Below are positions 60,701 to 64,000 of a stretch of 64,000 nt of DNA, piece by piece. Position 1 is the stretch's first letter; every line of letters starts with the position of its first letter. A model generated the notes under the pieces. The model saw only the letters and a program-made list of their open reading frames with translations. It had not been told where the DNA came from and did no database searches. This stretch comes from JAEUMD01 sp036768475 (GTDB lineage Bacteria > Pseudomonadota > Alphaproteobacteria > Rhizobiales > Hyphomicrobiaceae): contig DAIPMW010000015.1 in the NCBI GenBank assembly GCA_036768475.1, positions 1 through 64,000 on the forward strand. Reading direction: 5' to 3'. A program made the translations under genes and the position numbers.

Positions 60701-60921
60701 GCCTCGTGCCGATTTTGTGGAGCCACGGCACCGGATCGGAGGTCATGCAACGCATCGCCGTGCCGATGATCGGCGGCATGGTATCGTCGACGGCGCTGAC
60801 GCTGGTGGTCATTCCTGCGATCTATGCGATGATAAAGGGCGTCGGATTGGGGTCCGCCCGAACAAGAGTGCCTCAAGCGGAGCGGAATTCAACGGTGATT
60901 GCAGAGGAACATATGACATGA
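57745..60921 (+). CDS. cusA: CusA/CzcA-family RND metal efflux transporter, 1058 aa
   Basis: A twelve-helix HME-RND pump. Diagnostic blocks: SKVPLDAIPDLSDTQVIVFT, EFAGQAPQVVEDQVTFPVST, and the proton-relay helix MIDAAIVMIENAHKH. It takes monovalent copper/silver or divalent metals from the periplasm to the outside. The distinction from CzcA is not certain by sequence; the paired FixH and metal-rich CusB favour copper/silver. Start ATG lies 2 bp after the cusB stop. Full length. Confidence 0.95.
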   Translation: MITRIIRWSATNIPLILIATVFATAAGLYALSKVPLDAIPDLSDTQVIVFTEFAGQAPQVVEDQVTFPVSTAMLSVPRAKVVRGFSFFGVSFVYIIFEEGTDIYWARSRVLEYLSGVTRTLPQGVVPTLGPDATGVGWVYQYAVMAEERNLAELRSTQDWQVRFAVAKAEGVAEVASVGGFVRQYSVVVDPRRLRAFDIPLSKVRDAIRESNMDVGGRVVELAETEFMVRGRGYLKSIADIENIVLKSQEGTPVLIKDVARVEMAPDERRGVTELNGEGEVVAGIAIQRYGQNALSVIASIKERLAEISGSLPKGTEIVPVYDRSDLINRAITTLKVTLVEESAIVALVCFVFLLHARSALVAIITLPLGILIAYICMWTLGISSNIMSLGGIAIAIGAMIDAAIVMIENAHKHLERSTPDKPRTEVLIEAASEVGPSLFFSLLIITVSFLPIFALEAQEGLLFKPLAWTKTFAMAAAALLSITVVPALMVLFVRGRIIPEHKNPINRLLIWLYRPIIRSVLKAKVFTIAVALMILAGSVWPATKLGSEFMPNLNEGTIMYMPTTLPGLSITKSAELLQIQNRIIKTFPEVESVFGKAGRAVTATDPAPTEMFETVINLKPQKDWRQGVTIDSLIQEMDKALQFPGVSNAWTMPIKARIDMLATGIRTPVGVKVIGQDLTVIEKLAREIETAIKSVPGTSSAFAERIIGGYYLDIEPNRRELARYGLMIADVQQVVSSALGAETVTTTVEGRERYGVSVRYPRDVRSDPQAIAREVLVPLPNGASIPLGQVAKVNLVRGPGGIRTENAQLAAYIFVDARERDLGSYVADAKQAVAASVKFPPGYYAVWSGQFEFYERAKKRLAVVVPLTLLIILLLLYLNFRRMTETLIVMLSLPFALVGGLWLMWWMGFNLSVAVAVGFIALAGVAAETGVIMLIYLDHAWEGQKRKAIAENRTITRADLSAAIMEGAVERVRPKMMTVIAIMAGLVPILWSHGTGSEVMQRIAVPMIGGMVSSTALTLVVIPAIYAMIKGVGLGSARTRVPQAERNSTVIAEEHMT

Positions 60922-61025
60922 TGAATGACGGATGGATTTGGGGCATGGGGCTGTGGCACCTCATCGCGATCGTACTCGTCGCGCTGGTGATTGCCGCACA
61001 CGTCAAATACGTGTTCTTCCGGTGA
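60918..61025 (+). CDS. Small one-helix membrane protein in the cus operon, 35 aa
   Basis: The frame starts MMNDGWIWGMGLWHLIAIVL and continues as one membrane helix to KYVFFR. Its ATG overlaps the cusA stop (ATGA), and its own stop overlaps the next gene's GTG (GTGA). Such coupling on both sides shows that it is a real gene. Small membrane proteins of this kind occur beside RND pumps, but the function is unknown. Confidence 0.68.
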   Translation: MMNDGWIWGMGLWHLIAIVLVALVIAAHVKYVFFR

Positions 61026-61543
61026 GCGGCCCGCAGCAAGCAGCAGTGCGCGCCGTGGGTCCGCGAAGGCGCGATCGGCTTATCGCGCTTGGGCTCTATG
61101 CTGGCCTGGCCGCCGTCGGTCACCTTTTATGGGAAATCGTGCAGCTGCCGCTTTACACGCTTTGGCGAACGGCATCGCGCACAGAGCTGGCCTTTGCCGT
61201 TCTGCACTGCACCGGCGGCGATGTCCTCATCGCGGTGAGTGTCCTGCTGGCATCGCTCATGCTGCTGAGAGCCCGGGGTTGGCCGCGCGTGAAAGCGCTT
61301 CACGTCGCCACCCTCGCCGTGCCGTTGGGAATTGCGTACACAGCCTTCAGCGAGTGGCTCAACGTGTACGTCCGGCAATCATGGAGCTATGATCCAGCGA
61401 TGCCGACGGTCACGATTCTCGGCTACCAGATCGGCGTATCACCGCTGGCACAGTGGCTCATTGTGCCGGTCGCAGTTTTTGCCATCCTGGCGTCTATGCG
61501 CCGGTGGTACGTTCAATCCGAGCCTGGCGCGCCTGAACCTTGA
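61022..61543 (+). CDS. Integral membrane protein at the end of the cus operon, 173 aa
   Basis: Four membrane helices (LIALGLYAGLAAVGHLLWEI; VLIAVSVLLASLMLL; VATLAVPLGIAYTAFSEWLN; LAQWLIVPVAVFAILASM). The start is GTG 61022, coupled to the small gene before it; longer frames have no hydrophobic similarity. No family is named. Its 3' end overlaps the opposite-strand GDCCVxC pseudogene by 31 bp. Confidence 0.72.
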   Translation: MSGPQQAAVRAVGPRRRDRLIALGLYAGLAAVGHLLWEIVQLPLYTLWRTASRTELAFAVLHCTGGDVLIAVSVLLASLMLLRARGWPRVKALHVATLAVPLGIAYTAFSEWLNVYVRQSWSYDPAMPTVTILGYQIGVSPLAQWLIVPVAVFAILASMRRWYVQSEPGAPEP

Positions 61544-61767
61544 CAGCACGCAGCACACTGCCCCTCACGCTGCTCCTGGATCGACGGACAGAGCAGATCT
61601 CCATATGAGCAATAGACGCAGCAATCGCCCTTCTTCGGTTTCAGAGTGAGGCCGCAAGTCGCGCACACATGGATGTACTAGCAGGCATCCGTCGGCATCG
61701 TGTGCGTGGAGCGATGTCCGCACTCAGGGCAGGTATTTGTCGAGTGAAGCTCGATCATTGGCGTCAT
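61513..61767 (-). pseudogene. GDCCVxC-domain gene with in-frame TAG
   Basis: A second copy of the protein at 37277-37549: NTCPECGHRSTHTMPTDAC, then TAG, then YIHVCATCGLTLKPKKGDCC and VYCSYGDLLCPSIQ. The TAG (CAG in the intact copy, coding Gln) interrupts an otherwise clean 84-codon frame that overlaps the merP remnant by 4 bp (ATGA). The seleno-forms of this family use TGA, not TAG, so readthrough is unlikely. Probably recently disabled. Confidence 0.82.
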
Positions 61768-61985
61768 TCCTTGCGCTCGGCCGGGAAGCCCGCGTCCCGC
61801 GATGCGGCGGCAAGCGCGTCTACGGTCGTGAGCGCGTCTTCGAAAGTGACAATGGCAAGCTTCTTGCGGAAGTCGACTGAGACGGTGTGCACGCCCGGCA
61901 CCTTGGCGATGGCCTCCCGCACCGTGATCGGGCAGGTGGCGCAGTACATGTTCTTGATTGCGAACGTGGCCGTCTTCTCAGCAGC
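61764..61985 (-). pseudogene. merP: MerP-like gene, signal peptide lost
   Basis: The frame reads AAEKTATFAIKNMYCATCPI, then VREAIAKVPGVHTVSVDF and ASRDAGFPAERKE, the complete mature MerP heavy-metal-associated domain with MxCxxC. Upstream of the mature start the sequence diverges, and no ATG, GTG or TTG lies between it and an in-frame stop about 80 bp earlier. The signal peptide has been replaced by unrelated DNA. It overlaps the GDCCVxC frame. Confidence 0.68.
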
Positions 61986-62552
61986 AAGGGTGGCTGTCCG
62001 CCCTGATCGATGAATGCCATCCAGCGCAACAGCCCAGCTGCCCGATCATGGACGCGCGCTCTGCCGAAGTCTGAGCTGCTTGCATCGAAGCCGGCGGTTT
62101 CAGGGGAGCGCCGCGCATTGACTTCCGTTCGAGGGTTTGGAGCTTAGCGAAATACTTTCTTCTGTGCTTATCAGCCTGACGCCTGCTTGGGGTCAATCGC
62201 AACGCTTGCTGATTGTCGGCTTTCTAGTCGGATCAGCCATCACGCTTGTCTGATCCACCGACGTGAACTCCGGGACGCAAACCGGCGCCCCTTATGACTC
62301 GTCGAAGTGGTCTCGGCTGCGGACGTCATCGGAACCAGGAGCGCCTCGCCAATAGATACCCAGCCAATGTCTCCTTGTAAATGATTTCGTCCGAAACCGA
62401 CTAGACTTGCTGCGCAAACCACGCATTGGTGTGGGAGTCGGTGGATGCTGATGCTCCGAGACTGATAGACCTGGGGTCACCCCGCGGAATGCGGGGCTTT
62501 GGGTGGTGGGAGCGTCAACGACGGCGCTCCGTAAACTAAAGGAGCCCATGTC
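61986..62552. other. Spacer of about 570 bp, junction-like
   Basis: No gene is recognised. A CCCCGC-GGAAT-GCGGGG hairpin lies at about 62477-62493. The loss of the merP start at the left edge and the recombinase cassette at the right make this a likely recombination joint. Confidence 0.4.
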
Positions 62553-62711
62553 ATGACCACCAAAGCAAGTGACAAAGCCGTCAAAGCCAACCGGTCGACC
62601 AAAGAGCGGCGTGCACCGAGGAACAAACTCGCATCGTTGCCCGATAGGGCCGCGAGCACGACCGCATCCAACAAACGCAAGGCAGCTCCGACGAAGCAAC
62701 CTATCGATTAA
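62553..62711 (+). CDS. Small basic protein before the recombinase cassette, 52 aa
   Basis: Lysine- and arginine-rich (TTKASDKAVKANRSTKERRA and KLASLPDRAASTTASNKRKA). AAGGAG lies 8 bp before ATG 62553. It has no cysteine and no fold signature; it is probably a nucleic-acid-binding or phage-type accessory protein. The next gene starts 3 bp after it. Confidence 0.55.
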   Translation: MTTKASDKAVKANRSTKERRAPRNKLASLPDRAASTTASNKRKAAPTKQPID

Positions 62712-62714
62712 CGC

Positions 62715-62924
62715 ATGACCAAACACGCGGCACTGCTGCAGCTCCTCAAGCAAGCGAATGGCACAACCATCCCAGACATGATGAAGGCCACTGGCTGGCA
62801 GCAGCACAGCGTGCGCGGCTTCCTGGCAGGAACAGTGAAGAAGATTGGGCTCGCCCTCACCTCGTCCAAGGCTGGCGGCGAGCCTCGCCGATACAAGATC
62901 GCGACCTCGCATCGAGGACGCTGA
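62715..62924 (+). CDS. DUF3489 protein, 69 aa
   Basis: A winged-helix-like single domain: LLQLLKQANGTTIPDMMKAT, GWQQHSVRGFLAGTVKKIGL, then TSSKAGGEPRRYKI. DUF3489 genes sit in front of DUF2924 and a large serine recombinase in many islands. The order here is the same. Confidence 0.82.
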   Translation: MTKHAALLQLLKQANGTTIPDMMKATGWQQHSVRGFLAGTVKKIGLALTSSKAGGEPRRYKIATSHRGR

Positions 62925-62925
62925 C

Positions 62926-63369
62926 ATGGCCAAGCCCCAACTGGACATTGATGCCGAGATCATTCGTCTTGAGAGCTTATCAACCGAACTTCTGCGTGAC
63001 GAGTGGCGGCGTATGCATCAGAAGCCGCCGCCTAAACGGCTGAGCCGCGATATCCTTCTGCGCGGCATTACGTACACAATGCAAGTGAATGCATTCGGCG
63101 GCTTATCAAAGGCGACCCTTCGAAAGCTCCAGCCCGTCGCTGAAGGTGCGCCAACCAAGAGGCGCCAGCCGTGGCCCACGTTCAAACCGGGCACGCGGCT
63201 AGTTCGCGAGTGGCATGGCGTAACGCACACGGTCGTCATTCTTGACAAGGGCGTTGAGTGGCGGGGCCAACGATACCGATCGCTGTCGGTGGTTGCACGG
63301 CAGATCACCGGCGCACATTGGTCCGGGCCACGTTTTTTTGGCATCATGGCAGAGAAATCGCATGAGTGA
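62926..63369 (+). CDS. DUF2924 protein, 147 aa
   Basis: The N-terminal half (AEIIRLESLSTELLRDEWRR, PPKRLSRDILLRGITYTMQV) and the C-terminal half (FKPGTRLVREWHGVTHTVVI, YRSLSVVARQITGAHWSGPR, FFG) are the two conserved parts of DUF2924. It accompanies recombinases and might help in site choice. ATG 62926 lies 1 bp after the DUF3489 stop; longer frames overlap that gene. Confidence 0.86.
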   Translation: MAKPQLDIDAEIIRLESLSTELLRDEWRRMHQKPPPKRLSRDILLRGITYTMQVNAFGGLSKATLRKLQPVAEGAPTKRRQPWPTFKPGTRLVREWHGVTHTVVILDKGVEWRGQRYRSLSVVARQITGAHWSGPRFFGIMAEKSHE

Positions 63370-63553
63370 TCACGAGTATGCTCGGGAACTCTTCGCCGAG
63401 CTGACGGGAGCGCTGGAGAATGCAACCCCCATTGCGGCAGAAGGGCCGGCTGTTGCCGGTTCATTATCCGCGCGCAGCGCATGCAATCGACTGATTGGGT
63501 TGTTGGAAGTCTGCTCCCAGCTATTTCAGAACTTATTGAGCGAGCTTCAATGA
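63362..63553 (+). CDS. Small hypothetical protein, 63 aa
   Basis: Overlaps the DUF2924 stop by 8 bp and the recombinase start by 4 bp (ATGA), so it belongs to this cassette. It is acidic with a helical pattern (DHEYARELFAELTGALENAT) and one cysteine pair further on. No family recognised. Confidence 0.62.
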   Translation: MSDHEYARELFAELTGALENATPIAAEGPAVAGSLSARSACNRLIGLLEVCSQLFQNLLSELQ

Positions 63554-64000
63554 AACGCATCTCCTGCGCCATTTACACCCGCAAATCATCCGAGGAAGGA
63601 TTGGAGCAGGAGTTCAACTCGCTCGATGCGCAGCGGGAAGCCTGCGAGGCATTCATAAAGAGCCAGAAGCACGCCGGCTGGGTTTGCGTACGTGACCTCT
63701 ATGACGATGGCGGTCTGTCCGGCGGCTCGATGCAGCGTCCAGCACTGCAGCGGCTGCTCGCCGACATCAGGGCTGGCAAGGTGCAAATCGTGGTCGTCTA
63801 CAAGGTCGACCGGCTAACGCGATCTCTTGCCGACTTCGCAAAGATCGTCGACGTTCTCGATGCAACGGGCGCTTCATTCGTCTCGGTGACGCAGCAGTTC
63901 AACACAACGACCTCGATGGGGCGATTGACCCTCAACATGCTTCTGTCATTTGCACAGTTCGAGCGCGAGATCGCGGGCGAGCGAACCCGCGACAAGATCG
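63550..64000 (+). CDS. Large serine recombinase, N-terminal 150 residues (runs off the window)
   Basis: The catalytic domain of the resolvase/invertase family: CAIYTRKSSEEGLEQEFNSL with the nucleophile Ser in RKSS, then DGGLSGGSMQRPALQRLLAD, VVYKVDRLTRSLADFAKIVD and LLSFAQFEREIAGERTRDKI. The length and the pattern of the linker suggest a large serine recombinase with a C-terminal recombinase domain beyond the edge. It probably moves the island or an element within it. The frame is open to the end. Confidence 0.93.
   Translation, partial: MKRISCAIYTRKSSEEGLEQEFNSLDAQREACEAFIKSQKHAGWVCVRDLYDDGGLSGGSMQRPALQRLLADIRAGKVQIVVVYKVDRLTRSLADFAKIVDVLDATGASFVSVTQQFNTTTSMGRLTLNMLLSFAQFEREIAGERTRDKI

Noticed and set aside
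1..64000. CRISPR arrays or rRNA/tRNA genes
   Set aside because: I saw no regularly spaced repeats of 24-40 bp with unique spacers and no recognisable rRNA or complete tRNA.

Overview
The window looks like an accessory or genomic-island stretch of an alphaproteobacterium, most likely of the order Hyphomicrobiales (Rhizobiales). Three things point that way: a perfect palindrome at 11436-11480 whose loop resembles interspersed repeats of that order; an ECF sigma factor / NrsF-type anti-sigma pair with a Caulobacter-SigF-like promoter consensus; and an alphaproteobacterial-type porin. The organism is inferred, not proven. Gene remnants, truncated genes, three TetR-controlled sulfur/redox modules, metal-resistance operons and a large serine recombinase at the right edge all indicate a mobile, patchwork region.

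Layout. 0-6.4 kb is a defence and mobile-element block: an HREDGPA-repeat protein, an ArdC-like antirestriction protein, an unknown conserved protein, a Fic-family protein with a degenerate motif, and a complete AbiEi/AbiEii toxin-antitoxin pair with its operator. 7.3-11.4 kb is a tripartite tricarboxylate transporter (TctA, TctC, TctB) followed by a TerC-family protein. 12.6-15.5 kb holds a cysteine desulfurase, a clipped DsrE-like gene, a TlpA-like thioredoxin with a partner, and an IS481 remnant. 15.6-22.9 kb is a two-component system divergent from a six-gene cluster: thermostable-hemolysin family, an acyl-adenylate ligase fused to a heme-oxygenase-like domain, an SDR, a TPR protein and a methyltransferase. 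It looks like an uncharacterised small-molecule pathway.

24-36 kb is best read as one stress regulon. It contains a SigF-type sigma factor, its NrsF anti-sigma and a DUF302 protein. I find four sites matching GTAACC-N16-CGAA (three perfect, one with a single mismatch): upstream of a cytochrome P460-like gene, a DUF547-DUF3179-DUF3047 operon, a bufferin (BufA/MNIO BufB/BufC/DoxX) operon, and a 46-residue secreted peptide missed by ordinary length cut-offs. 36-44 kb carries three TetR regulators, each beside palindromic operators, controlling an AhpD-like protein, a TusA-DsrE2 sulfur-carrier pair, and a DsrE / flavin-binding / ferredoxin-reductase set. A merR-merT-GDCCVxC unit with a 26-residue coupled leader ORF is also there.

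47-54.7 kb is the standout metabolic locus: two di-heme cytochrome c peroxidase-like genes, a Rieske subunit and an arsenite-oxidase-type molybdopterin subunit. That gene set matches the iodate reductase operon idrABP1P2 better than arsenite oxidase. The second peroxidase gene has two apparent single-base frameshifts. A response regulator and a 5'-truncated hybrid kinase lie upstream. 55-61.5 kb is a Cus/Czc-type heavy-metal efflux operon. It is followed by a second mer-like fragment (merP without its signal peptide and a GDCCVxC gene with an in-frame TAG) and, from 62.5 kb, a DUF3489-DUF2924-serine recombinase cassette that runs off the end.
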